The notes under the pieces: generated by a model
What the model saw: the letters and a program-made list of their open reading frames with translations, nothing else
Databases searched by the model: none
What the model was told of the DNA's origin: nothing
DNA from: Rickettsiales bacterium
GTDB taxonomy: Bacteria; Pseudomonadota; Alphaproteobacteria; Rickettsiales; UBA1997
Length of the DNA stretch: 44,071 nucleotides
NCBI GenBank assembly: GCA_947442475.1
Contig: CANEVP010000011.1
Span: 1-44,071 of the forward strand
Direction of reading: 5' to 3'
Shown here: in pieces, positions 7,891 to 16,615 of the stretch
How the letters are laid out: each line of letters starts with the position of its first letter
Numbering within the stretch: the first letter of the stretch is position 1
Translations under genes and position numbers: made by a program

Positions 7891-8934
7891 ATGCAAAATT
7901 TTTTTATTACCGGGGCTAACGGTTGGCTGGGACGCAAGTTAGTGGAATATATTTTAGACCAAAAAAATAAGCTAAATACCGTGCCGCAAAATATTAATGT
8001 TTTTTGCCTACCCACAGACGACGTGAGTTTGTTAAAGCAAATTGGAGTTAATATTTTTTTTGGCGACATCAGAGAAGTTGAGTCGGTGCAAAATTTTCTC
8101 AAACAATCAGCAGATGGCGTGGTAATTCACCTTTCGGGAATTATTCACCCAAAAATCAGAACCAGCGATTTCTTTGATGTGAACTATCTCGGTGCCAAAC
8201 ATGTGGTAGAATCTTGCGCAAAATTTGGCGCTAAAAAGTTGGTGTTAATGTCGTCAAACTCACCGCTTGGCTGCAATAAATCTAACCAAGACGAAGATAT
8301 TTTTACCGAAGATTCTCCTTTCAATCCTTACATGAAATATGGCCAATCGAAATTCTTGATGGAGCAATTTGCTCAAGAATTTATGCGCCATAATCACACA
8401 CCAAAAATTACCATCATCAGAGCGCCATGGTTTTACGGACCTTACCAGCCGCAGCGCCAGACCACTTTTTTTGAGATGATCCGCGATGGAAAATTTCCTA
8501 TTGTCGGCGCTGGCAATAATAAAAGATCGATGGTTTATACTGAAAATTTAGCGCAAGGAATTGTCTTAGCAGCGCTTAAAGAGAAAGCAGACGGCCAAAC
8601 TTATTGGATCGCAGATAGCGCGCCTTATACAATGAAAGAAATAGTATTGATTGTTAGAGAGGTGATGGAGAAAGAATTTAATATCAAATGTAAAAACACT
8701 TCAATAAAACTGCCGTCAATTATTTCTGATTTGGCATTTATAGCTGACAGTATTTTGCAAAAAAGTGGGCTCTATCAGCAAAAAATCCACGTCTTGTCAG
8801 AGATGAATAAAAACATTTTTTGCAGCATAAAAAAAGCTCAAGATGATCTAGGATATTCGCCGCAATTCAGCTTATATAGCGGCATGAAAGAAAGTATTGG
8901 CTGGTGCATTTCTCAACAATTTTTAACTAAATAA
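7891..8934 (+). CDS. Extended SDR, NAD-dependent sugar epimerase/dehydratase family (first copy)
   Basis: A 347-residue extended SDR. The N-terminal nucleotide loop is FITGANGWLG, then VIHLSG, LMSSNSPLG, and the catalytic Tyr-x-x-x-Lys in KYGQSK, followed by RAPWFYGP. The substrate cannot be read from sequence. In context it may modify a nucleotide sugar such as the 4-keto heptose, or act on a polyprenyl-linked sugar. 3-beta-HSD/NSDHL-like enzymes share this layout. Its stop lies two bases before the ATG of the next SDR, so the two are co-translated. Confidence 0.78.
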   Translation: MQNFFITGANGWLGRKLVEYILDQKNKLNTVPQNINVFCLPTDDVSLLKQIGVNIFFGDIREVESVQNFLKQSADGVVIHLSGIIHPKIRTSDFFDVNYLGAKHVVESCAKFGAKKLVLMSSNSPLGCNKSNQDEDIFTEDSPFNPYMKYGQSKFLMEQFAQEFMRHNHTPKITIIRAPWFYGPYQPQRQTTFFEMIRDGKFPIVGAGNNKRSMVYTENLAQGIVLAALKEKADGQTYWIADSAPYTMKEIVLIVREVMEKEFNIKCKNTSIKLPSIISDLAFIADSILQKSGLYQQKIHVLSEMNKNIFCSIKKAQDDLGYSPQFSLYSGMKESIGWCISQQFLTK

Positions 8935-8936
8935 TC

Positions 8937-9980
8937 ATGACACATTTAATAACTGGTGGCTCGGGTTTCGTTGGCTCGGTAATTGCTAAAAGACTAATTG
9001 AAAAAGGTGAAAAGGTGAGGGTGCTCGACATTTGGCAAAATCATGATTTGCCTAAAGAAGTAGAATTTTTATTGGGTGATGTGACCAATGAAGCAGATGT
9101 TAAGAAAGCCATGCAAGGCATCAAATACGTCCATCACAACGCGGCGTTGGTGCCTTTATCGAAAGCTAATCAAAGATATAAAGAAGTTAATCTTGGCGGC
9201 ACCGAAATCGTTATGAAAGTTGCCAAAGAAAATCAGGTGGCAATGTTTTCTCACATGTCATCAAGCGCGGTTTATGGCATCCCGGATCAAATGCCAATTA
9301 CCCAACAAACCAAGCGCAACCCAATCGAAATTTACGGCCAGTCGAAATATGACGGCGAAAATATCGTGCTTGCCGAAATGGCTAAAGCTGACGGTATGAA
9401 ATGCGCCATCGTCAGACCAAGAACCATCATCGGAACTGAGCGGTTGGGAATTTTCGAAATTCTCTTCGATTGGATCAAAGACGGCGCCAATATTTTTATC
9501 ATCGGCAAAGGCAATTTCCCTTTTCAATTTGTCCATGTTGAAGATCTTTCTGACGTTAGCATCAGAGCCTGCATGATGGAAAAGCCCGGCGTTTACAACA
9601 TGGGAACCGACAGATATGGCAATTTGCGCGATGATTTGCAGAATCTTTGTAACTATGCCAACACCGGCAGCAAAGTGAAATCCTTGCCAGAAAAATTAAC
9701 AATTTATTCGCTATTGATGTTCGACAAACTCGGCCTTTCTCCTCTAAGCCCGTGGCACTATTTAACTTACCACAAGCCTTTCGTTTTTGACTCAGAATAT
9801 GTTTACCAAGCGTTGGAATTTCGCCCGAAATACAGCAACGAAGAAATGTTCAAAATAGCTTACGATTGGTTCATTAAATCTTACGATCAAAAGAAAGTCG
9901 ATCAGTCGGCATCAGCGCATAAAAGCCCGGTGAAACAAGGCATTTTGAAAGTAGCAAAAATGTTTTCCAAATTACTCTAA
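8937..9980 (+). CDS. Extended SDR, NAD-dependent sugar epimerase/dehydratase family (second copy)
   Basis: A 347-residue extended SDR with ITGGSGFVGS at the N-terminus, DVTN, SSSAVYG, and a catalytic YGQSK, followed by VRPRTIIG. It has the same length as its neighbour but only moderate similarity by eye, so it is a family member rather than a recent duplicate. It ends by overlapping the YdcF-like start by one base (TAATG). Possible jobs are 4-keto reduction or epimerisation of GDP-heptose, or the NADH-dependent half of a DprE1/DprE2-like 2-epimerisation of a polyprenyl-linked pentose. Neither can be decided from sequence. Confidence 0.78.
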   Translation: MTHLITGGSGFVGSVIAKRLIEKGEKVRVLDIWQNHDLPKEVEFLLGDVTNEADVKKAMQGIKYVHHNAALVPLSKANQRYKEVNLGGTEIVMKVAKENQVAMFSHMSSSAVYGIPDQMPITQQTKRNPIEIYGQSKYDGENIVLAEMAKADGMKCAIVRPRTIIGTERLGIFEILFDWIKDGANIFIIGKGNFPFQFVHVEDLSDVSIRACMMEKPGVYNMGTDRYGNLRDDLQNLCNYANTGSKVKSLPEKLTIYSLLMFDKLGLSPLSPWHYLTYHKPFVFDSEYVYQALEFRPKYSNEEMFKIAYDWFIKSYDQKKVDQSASAHKSPVKQGILKVAKMFSKLL

Positions 9981-10822
9981 TGAGCAAAAACATCGTCATT
10001 GTTCCAGACGGCATTGCAGCGGATGAGCGAGGTCGCGTCAAAAATGAAATATCCTTTGTTTACAAAGCGGTTTTAGATTTTGTCATCAAAGAATATAAAA
10101 ATGACGCCCTCTATTTAGCGCCGGCCAACAAGTTTGGCGCTGATTTTAGCGAGCAAGAATTGGCGGGAGAATATTTGCGCAGTAAGGGCTGTAAAAATGT
10201 TACTGTGACGCCTTCTGAGCATCATCAGGGTTACATCGACACTTTAGGTAACGCAGTTTTGCTAAAAGAGTTTCTGCGCAGCCAAACGCTTTGGCCGCTA
10301 GAAAATGTTATTTTGGTAAGCGCCAATCTTCACGCGCCACGCGCCAAGCTATGTTTTAAGTCGGTTGGTTTTGAAATTAAAAAACTGGCAGCGGTGAAAT
10401 ATCAAATCACTAAAAATGATTTTATCGTCAAAAGGCTGTGCTACTACAAATGTAAATACATTCATTTTGCCTACGAAGTTTTGGCATTTATTCGCGATTT
10501 TCTGCGCATCAATTTATTTTACAAAACCATCAAATCGATTATTTTAGCAATCTTTTGCGACAAGTCTTTGCCCTACGTTGAGGGCTGTTGCGACTTCGTG
10601 ATTGCACAAATTGAGCGCTCCCCACTCCACATCAAATTGGGTTTAAAATTTCTGACTTTTTGCTTCACAATCGCCAGCCTTTTTTGTTTGGTGGGCCAAT
10701 CCAATTATCGCAAAATTCGCTTCATTACAAATTTTGAAAAGCTCTCCAAAACAACCAGAATGTTTATCAGCTTCATCCGCTCGATGAGTTTGATTTACGC
10801 GTGCGACAAGGAGGCAAGATGA
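9980..10822 (+). CDS. YdcF/DUF218-like membrane-associated protein
   Basis: A 280-residue protein. Residues 1 to about 135 resemble the DUF218/YdcF fold: IVIVPDG at the start, ERGRVKNE, SEHHQGYIDTLGNAVLLKEFL, then VILVSANLHAPRAKL with the typical H-x-x-R-A. The second half has two hydrophobic segments (about 170-192 and 228-246), so it is probably membrane bound. Members of this family are tied to envelope and polysaccharide metabolism, but their reactions are mostly unknown. The start overlaps the previous stop by one base, and the end overlaps the next ATG by four bases, so it belongs to the same operon. Confidence 0.6.
   Translation: MSKNIVIVPDGIAADERGRVKNEISFVYKAVLDFVIKEYKNDALYLAPANKFGADFSEQELAGEYLRSKGCKNVTVTPSEHHQGYIDTLGNAVLLKEFLRSQTLWPLENVILVSANLHAPRAKLCFKSVGFEIKKLAAVKYQITKNDFIVKRLCYYKCKYIHFAYEVLAFIRDFLRINLFYKTIKSIILAIFCDKSLPYVEGCCDFVIAQIERSPLHIKLGLKFLTFCFTIASLFCLVGQSNYRKIRFITNFEKLSKTTRMFISFIRSMSLIYACDKEAR
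10808..10814 (+). promoter_or_regulatory. Strong Shine-Dalgarno that sets the GMC oxidoreductase start
   Basis: AAGGAGG lies four bases before the ATG at 10819. It is one of the few strong ribosome sites in the window. It supports that ATG over the upstream GTG at 10801. Confidence 0.75.
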
Positions 10823-12246
10823 AAAATAACTACAATATTTCCCAAGACGGCACCGTTTTTGTTTGCTCTTGTTTAGTGATTGGTGGAGGGCCCGGCGGCT
10901 TAACTGCGGCGAAAAGATTAGTCGCGGCGGGATTTGACACTTTGTTAATTGAAGAGGGCGATTTCATCAAAACCTCTGAAAGCCAAAAATATCAAAACCA
11001 CCGCAAAATAAACCGTTTGTGGCGCAATGGTGGCATTACCACTGCTTTTGGTAAGACTTCACTTTTATACGCTGAAGGCAGCGCGGTTGGCGGCGGCTCA
11101 GAAATAAATAGCGGCATTATGCAAAGAAGCCACCCGCAGGTGATTGATGAATGGGTAAAAAATAATCAGATTAAAGAATTCTCCAAAGAAAGTTTGAGTG
11201 GCTATTACGACAAAGTGTTTAGTGCTATTTGTCCAACGCAGCCAAGCTCTCACCCTAGTTCTGATATTTTAACTGAGGCAGCAAAAAAACTAAATTGGCA
11301 GTCACAAACTCTGCAAGTGGCCTATGACGCAAGCGGCAATAAAAGTTCGGTGAGCAAAATATTTTTAGACGAAATGTTGCAAGATGGTTTGCGGTTATTT
11401 GCCAATCTCAAAGCGCAAAAAATTAAATATAAAAACGGCAAAGCCTACGAAGTGGAGTGTTTGTCGCTTGGTAAATACCGCGTCACCATAAAATTTGAGC
11501 AGTTATTTTTGGCGGGTGGAGCAATTTACAGCCCGTTTTTATTACTCAAAAGCGGCATTAAAAAAGCGGTGGGCAAAACTTTGCAATTTCATCCAACCCT
11601 AAAAGTTGGCGCTTTGTTTAATCACAAAATCAATGCCAACCCGCCAGTGGTGCCAAGTGCCGCAATCACTGAACTAGCGCCCGAAATTAGAATTGGCGGC
11701 TCGGTTTTTACCAAAGGCTTTTTTGGTATGTTTTTAAGCGAAGATTGGCAGCTTCGCAACTGGATGTTCAACCTGCACGAATATTGCGGCATTTACTACG
11801 CCATGATCCGCCCCCAAGGAAAGGCGAGAATTTTTAAAATACCTTTTTTGCCCGACCCAATTGTTTTAGTAAAATTCACCGATCACGACAAAGCCTTACT
11901 AAGCAAGGCGCTAAATAAGCTTGTTGAAGCAATGTTTGCAGCGGGCGCCAAATTCGCCTATCCGTCAATTTTCGGCCATGAAGGTTTTGCTTCGTACAAA
12001 AATGAAGAGATCAAAAATTTCAAAAATCTTAACCTGATGACCATCCACATGTTTTCCTCCCTTCCCATGGGCGAAAGCAGTTTCTGCCCGGTTGATTCTT
12101 TTGGGCGTTTAAAAGAGCTAGAAAACATCACCGTTTGCGACGCGAGCATTATTCCTTCCGCGCCAGGAACCAACCCGCAAGCCACGATTATGGCTTTGGT
12201 GGAGAGGAATATGGATTATTTTTTAGCTGCTAAAAAAGGTCAGTAG
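10819..12246 (+). CDS. GMC-family FAD-dependent oxidoreductase
   Basis: A 475-residue flavoprotein. The FAD Rossmann loop is VIGGGPGGLTAAKRL near residues 16-30 with an acidic end in LLIEEGD. GSAVGGGSEINSG is the second FAD-contact block of glucose-methanol-choline oxidoreductases, and the C-terminal domain ends with VCDASIIPSAPGTNPQATIMAL. It oxidises an alcohol group on a sugar or similar molecule. In this operon a polyprenyl-linked or nucleotide sugar is likely. Mycobacterial DprE1, the oxidase that starts ribose-to-arabinose conversion, belongs to a different flavoprotein family, so a DprE1-like job would be a non-homologous replacement. The ATG overlaps the YdcF-like stop (ATGA). Confidence 0.82.
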   Translation: MKNNYNISQDGTVFVCSCLVIGGGPGGLTAAKRLVAAGFDTLLIEEGDFIKTSESQKYQNHRKINRLWRNGGITTAFGKTSLLYAEGSAVGGGSEINSGIMQRSHPQVIDEWVKNNQIKEFSKESLSGYYDKVFSAICPTQPSSHPSSDILTEAAKKLNWQSQTLQVAYDASGNKSSVSKIFLDEMLQDGLRLFANLKAQKIKYKNGKAYEVECLSLGKYRVTIKFEQLFLAGGAIYSPFLLLKSGIKKAVGKTLQFHPTLKVGALFNHKINANPPVVPSAAITELAPEIRIGGSVFTKGFFGMFLSEDWQLRNWMFNLHEYCGIYYAMIRPQGKARIFKIPFLPDPIVLVKFTDHDKALLSKALNKLVEAMFAAGAKFAYPSIFGHEGFASYKNEEIKNFKNLNLMTIHMFSSLPMGESSFCPVDSFGRLKELENITVCDASIIPSAPGTNPQATIMALVERNMDYFLAAKKGQ

Positions 12247-12269
12247 GTATACTTCATCCAATCTTAACA

Positions 12270-14135
12270 CTACTTAGTCAAATCGTGATACTTCTCAGAC
12301 AAATGCTGGTCGGTGATTTCAACTTTATCGCAGATGAAATTGCGAAAGGGGCTGCCGAAAGCTGAGCCGTTGCTTCGGGTGATGAAGTTGCATTCGCCAA
12401 GTAGTGGTTCGGAGTAGTTTTTAGATTTTAGCATGTTTGGTATGTACGAGTTGGTGATGTAGCGGTGTAGATAGTCGTTGTAGGTGCCGCTGTTGAAGGC
12501 GATGATTTTTTTTAGGCGCGAGATGTTGAAAAGAGGTTGGGTTTTAATGTCGCGCAGATTGTTGTAATAATATTTTAAATCTGAATCTAGTGCCCGTTCT
12601 TTATCGTTAAATCTCCAGTCAATATAGCCGCTAGGAAGGCTGCGTATAAAATGTCCGGGTTTGTGAAATACCGCCGGTAGCCTTACTAAGAAAGGCTCGG
12701 TGTAGGCTAGTTCGTCGGTGATCCAATAATATTCTCCGGCGTAAAAGGGCATGACGCCAGCGGAAAAGTGGGTGAAGTGGAATGGTCTTTTGGTGCTGTC
12801 GAGTTTTGAAACTACGTTCAGCATGGCGCCGATATCGGGCCAGTCTTGGGCGATGTGAGAATTTTTTGTAAGTTTCCAAGAAGGCGTAAATGTGCGATAA
12901 ATATGTACCCAGCTTTTCCACTGATAAGCATTCTTTTTTTTGCACTCGTAGTCAGTCTTTATGTGCTCTGGGGAGCAGTTGTAAATAAAATTACCGCTAA
13001 AAATATTGGCAATTTTTACGAGAATAATCAGGGCAAAAAGGCCGCAAAATATTTTATTTTTTCTCTCACCAAAATTTTCGTAAGTAGAAAAATTATAAAC
13101 CAAAAGTAGTAGCGCAACCAACAAGGTAATGGTGAAAAAGCGCCCCAGCATGTAGTCGCCAATGGTCAGGCAATAGCTTAAATAAAGAATGATTGAAACG
13201 GCGGCGGCGCTGGTTCTTAGCGCTGCTTCATTTTTGAAAAAAGCGGCTTTCAGCGTAATGATTTTTTTGCAAATTACAAAAAGAGAAAAGCCCAATGAGC
13301 CAAGAATTAGTAAGGCGCTGCTTAGGTTAGTTTCGATAAAGCGGTAGTAATAATTCAGGCTAAATAGCAGCATGAGTTTTTCCGGCGTTTGGGCTGCAAG
13401 TTTGGAATAATAGGTGTCGGGCAGAGGATAGCCGTAGTAAAATGTAGCAAAAATCAGCCACAGTAAAAGTGGCGTGAAGGCAGAGGCGATTAAAATTGAG
13501 GTTTTAAAGAAGCCGTTTTTTCTGATGAGCGCGATAGAAAATAAAGGCGCGGCGTAAAAAATAACCGTGTCGAAACGGTTGAAAATCGCCAAGCAGGCGA
13601 GGGTGGAGAGGAAAAATATTTTTTGATTGCTGATATTTTTTAAGCTCGGCTCTTTGAAAAAAATGCAAAAAAACCAAGCTGCTAAAAGATGCGACAGGGG
13701 GTTTTCAAGTCCCGAGGTGCTGTATTCTAAAAATGATATTGAAAGTGCCAGCGGAATAAAAATGAAGCAAGTGACCAGCCATTTAGTGGCGCTAAAATAG
13801 CGCGAGATTACGTAAAGCATTAGTGCGGTGCAGAGCAGCGAAAAGAAAATCGAGGCGTAGAGGATGTTGCTAAAAACAAAGCGCAGCAAGACGTGGCAAA
13901 TGATCCACAAAGGATCGGTGTAAGATTGCGACCTGTCGTCAATTACATATTGCAGGCCAAAGCCGTGCATAAAATTTTCAATTGAGCGAAAAATAATGAA
14001 GGCGTCTTCATTGATGTTTCCAAACAAAATCGCGCCGCAAATCACGGCAAATGCGGCTAGAAAAAGGTAAATATCGGCTGAATAAAAGCTGATATTGGAT
14101 AATTTTTTTTGGCGAAAAGTTGTTAAAAATTTCAT
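12270..14135 (-). CDS. AftB-like membrane pentofuranosyltransferase, copy 1
   Basis: A GT-C type polytopic membrane glycosyltransferase, 621 residues, close to the length of mycobacterial AftB. Residues 20-400 hold about ten hydrophobic helices. The first periplasmic loop has NEDAFIIFRSIENF (D44), then DRSQSYTDPLW. Further blocks are TSGLEN (140-145), FYYGYPLPDTYYSKL, IGDYMLGRFF, and in the soluble C-terminal part WITDELAYTEPFLVRLPA with KPGHFIRSLP. From memory these line up in order with AftB, including its DQIGLVNPLAA-like block. AftB transfers D-arabinofuranose from decaprenyl-phosphate arabinose on the periplasmic side. The 4-base ATGA overlap couples it to the PAN-like gene before it. 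Donor and acceptor are inferred, not shown. Confidence 0.75.
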   Translation of the reverse strand: MKFLTTFRQKKLSNISFYSADIYLFLAAFAVICGAILFGNINEDAFIIFRSIENFMHGFGLQYVIDDRSQSYTDPLWIICHVLLRFVFSNILYASIFFSLLCTALMLYVISRYFSATKWLVTCFIFIPLALSISFLEYSTSGLENPLSHLLAAWFFCIFFKEPSLKNISNQKIFFLSTLACLAIFNRFDTVIFYAAPLFSIALIRKNGFFKTSILIASAFTPLLLWLIFATFYYGYPLPDTYYSKLAAQTPEKLMLLFSLNYYYRFIETNLSSALLILGSLGFSLFVICKKIITLKAAFFKNEAALRTSAAAVSIILYLSYCLTIGDYMLGRFFTITLLVALLLLVYNFSTYENFGERKNKIFCGLFALIILVKIANIFSGNFIYNCSPEHIKTDYECKKKNAYQWKSWVHIYRTFTPSWKLTKNSHIAQDWPDIGAMLNVVSKLDSTKRPFHFTHFSAGVMPFYAGEYYWITDELAYTEPFLVRLPAVFHKPGHFIRSLPSGYIDWRFNDKERALDSDLKYYYNNLRDIKTQPLFNISRLKKIIAFNSGTYNDYLHRYITNSYIPNMLKSKNYSEPLLGECNFITRSNGSAFGSPFRNFICDKVEITDQHLSEKYHDLTK

Positions 14136-14797
14136 GACGAGACGCGGTTAATAATGATGCCAAGGAATGTGTTGGGGTTATTTTTCTTTTTGGAAATGGT
14201 GAGATCTTGATTGGCAAAAGTGTCTTTTAGCCAGCAGTGGTAGGTTTTTTTGGTTCTTTGAATAACAAAGCTGGCGCAAGATTTATTGTTGTGGCACAGC
14301 TCAAAACAGGTTTCGGTCGGCTCGTCATTTTGATCTATTTCAAAATCTGCGAGGTTGTGTGAGGCCAGGTTGATATTTGAAAGGACGTTGTAGCCAAGAT
14401 GTTCTTTTCTTTCGCTAAAGCGCAGCATCATTTTGGATCTTGGATCTTGAACAATGCGTTCAATTGCAGTGTAGATCTGGCACTGACCGTCTTCTGTGTT
14501 GGCACTCGAAGATACGGCAAGGCAGTTTTTGTCTTTAAGGCAGTAGCCGTAGCAAGCGGCGATGGTGTTTTCGATTTTTTGAACTTGGGGAGAAGGCGTA
14601 CTGCTGATGGAATAGCTAACTTTGGTTTGGTAAAAGTTGCCGGTGATTGAATAACCTTCAAAGACGTGAAGCTTGGTTTGCGGCTCAAGATGTTTGTAAT
14701 TTTTTATGTCGCCTTGCGGGACCTTAAAAATAATTAATCCCAAGACCAGCAATGTGAAGATTGAAGGTAGAAGGTAAATTTTTGATGAGTTTGACAT
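14132..14797 (-). CDS. Membrane-anchored PAN/apple-like Cys-rich protein, copy 1
   Basis: A 221-residue protein with one N-terminal membrane helix (about 8-25) and an extracytoplasmic part with two cysteine clusters. The first is CYGYCLKDKNCLAV with a later C-x-I-Y. The second is CFELCHNNKSC, then YHCWLKD. This C-x3-C-x(4-5)-C spacing with a later Cys before a hydrophobic residue is the PAN/apple pattern, used to bind proteins or sugars. It overlaps the downstream transferase by 4 bases and the upstream one by 1 base, so it is co-translated with AftB-like enzymes. It may help them recognise the acceptor. No catalytic motif is visible. Confidence 0.65.
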   Translation of the reverse strand: MSNSSKIYLLPSIFTLLVLGLIIFKVPQGDIKNYKHLEPQTKLHVFEGYSITGNFYQTKVSYSISSTPSPQVQKIENTIAACYGYCLKDKNCLAVSSSANTEDGQCQIYTAIERIVQDPRSKMMLRFSERKEHLGYNVLSNINLASHNLADFEIDQNDEPTETCFELCHNNKSCASFVIQRTKKTYHCWLKDTFANQDLTISKKKNNPNTFLGIIINRVSS

Positions 14798-16602
14798 TAA
14801 GACCTACTTGCTTTGCAGATGAAACTGCGAAATGGAGTGCCGAAAGTTGATCCCTCTAATTTTGTAAAAAATTCACAATGTACCAAAACCGGGTTTTGAT
14901 AGTGCGGTTTTTTTAACATGTCGGGAATATAAGTTTGGGTGGTATAGCGATCCAAGTAGCTGTCGTAAGCTCCGCCGTTAAATTGCATAATTTTTTTAAG
15001 GCGCTCGCCGCTAAAGAGAGGCAGGGTTTTAATGTCTCTTAAGTTGTTGTAGTAATGGGCTAAATCACTATCAAGAGAGGTTGCTTGGTTAAATCTCCAA
15101 TCAAGATAATTTTCAGGCAAGTTTCTGACAAAATGTCCCGGATTGTGAGATGCGGCCGGCAGCCTTACCAAGAAAGGTTCGGTATAACCAAGCTGGTCGG
15201 TTATCCAATAATATGGGCCAGCGTAAAATGGCATTACACCAGCTGAATAATTGGTAAGGTGTAGTGGTCTTTTAGTGTCTTCAAGTTGTGACATTACTTT
15301 TATCATCCATCCTAAATCTTGCCAGTCGGTTGATATATGATCGCGATGCATAAAATTCCAAGATTGGCCAAAAAGCCGGTAAATGTGGGTCCCACTTTTA
15401 TACTCATAAGAGTTTTTTTCACAATTGCCATTTTCGACATCGCGGCGGCATTTATAAATAAAATTATGCTCAAAATGATTGAAGGTGCTAAGGCCCATTA
15501 AAATGACAAAAAGCGCTGATAAAACTGGTGCTTTTATGCCGCTTTGTAAAAAATTGTGAACCAACAAGATGGTTGAAATCAATAAGGCAATAGTAAAAAA
15601 GCGGCCCAGCATGTAGTCGCCGATGCTTAGGCAGTAATAAAGGTAAAACATCAATGAAAGGGTGATACAGGCGGTTTTTACCAGTGATTCGTCGCAAAAA
15701 AATTTAAGCTTTATAGAGCTAAACTTTTTTATCAAAAAGGTGAGGGAGAAAATCAGTGAAGTTAAAATTAAAAAGGCGCTGCTTAAATTTATTTCGGCAA
15801 AACGATAATAATAATTTAAGCCGAAAAATATCATAAGTCTTGCAGGAGTGTCGGCTACTAACTTAGCGTAGTAAGTGTCAGGTAGTGGGTATCCGTAGTA
15901 GAATGTGGCAAAGGCAAGCCAGACAAATAGTGGAAAAAAAGCTAAACCAACCAAAAGCGAGGTTTTGATGAAGCCATTCTTTCTAATGAGCGCGATGTAG
16001 AGCAAAGGAAGAGCGTAAAAAATAACTGTGTCGAAGCGGTTTAAAATAGCAAAGCAGGCTAGGGTAAATAGGAAAAATATTTTCTGATTGCTGATATTTT
16101 TTAAGCTTTCTTCTTTGAGAAAGGTGCAAAAAAACCAGGCAGCTAAAAAATGTGAAAGAGGGTTTTCAAGGCCTGAGGTGCTATATTCTAAAAAAGAAAC
16201 GGAGAGGTTGAGGGGGATGAAAATAAAAAACGCAATCAGCCAACGGTTGGCTTTGAAGTGGTAAACAATCACCAGAATCATTGCGAGAGTGCAGGCGAAG
16301 GAAAAGTAAATTGAGACCAGTCTGATATCGCCAAAAACAAGTCGCAGTAATACGTGGCAAATAATCCACAAAGGATCGGTGTAAGATTGCGACCGGTCAT
16401 CAATTACATATTGCAGGCCGTAACCATTTATAAAATTTTCAATTGAGCGGAAAATTATAAAGGCATCTTCGTTTAGATGGGCAAATAGAATGACGCCACA
16501 CATCAATGAAGCAGCAGAAAGGAGAAGAAAAATATCGGATAATTTTACGCTGAAATTAATCTTAAGAGATAGCTTTTGTTGCGCGATTTTGTTGAGAAAC
16601 AT
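14797..16602 (-). CDS. AftB-like membrane pentofuranosyltransferase, copy 2
   Basis: A 601-residue paralogue of the downstream transferase, very similar throughout: NEDAFIIFRSIENF, DRSQSYTDPLW, TSGLENPLSH, FYYGYPLPDTYYAKL, IGDYMLGRFF, and WITDQLGYTEPFLVRLPA are shared. The same AftB-like reading applies, a polyprenyl-phosphate pentofuranose donor used in the periplasm. The two copies may add successive residues or act on different acceptors. I place the start at the ATG at 16602, 13 bases after the preceding stop. A TTG at 16626 would add eight residues and overlap that stop. The stop shares one base with the ATG of the next PAN-like gene. Confidence 0.75.
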   Translation of the reverse strand: MFLNKIAQQKLSLKINFSVKLSDIFLLLSAASLMCGVILFAHLNEDAFIIFRSIENFINGYGLQYVIDDRSQSYTDPLWIICHVLLRLVFGDIRLVSIYFSFACTLAMILVIVYHFKANRWLIAFFIFIPLNLSVSFLEYSTSGLENPLSHFLAAWFFCTFLKEESLKNISNQKIFFLFTLACFAILNRFDTVIFYALPLLYIALIRKNGFIKTSLLVGLAFFPLFVWLAFATFYYGYPLPDTYYAKLVADTPARLMIFFGLNYYYRFAEINLSSAFLILTSLIFSLTFLIKKFSSIKLKFFCDESLVKTACITLSLMFYLYYCLSIGDYMLGRFFTIALLISTILLVHNFLQSGIKAPVLSALFVILMGLSTFNHFEHNFIYKCRRDVENGNCEKNSYEYKSGTHIYRLFGQSWNFMHRDHISTDWQDLGWMIKVMSQLEDTKRPLHLTNYSAGVMPFYAGPYYWITDQLGYTEPFLVRLPAASHNPGHFVRNLPENYLDWRFNQATSLDSDLAHYYNNLRDIKTLPLFSGERLKKIMQFNGGAYDSYLDRYTTQTYIPDMLKKPHYQNPVLVHCEFFTKLEGSTFGTPFRSFICKASRS

Positions 16603-16615
16603 AGTTAGAAATTGA

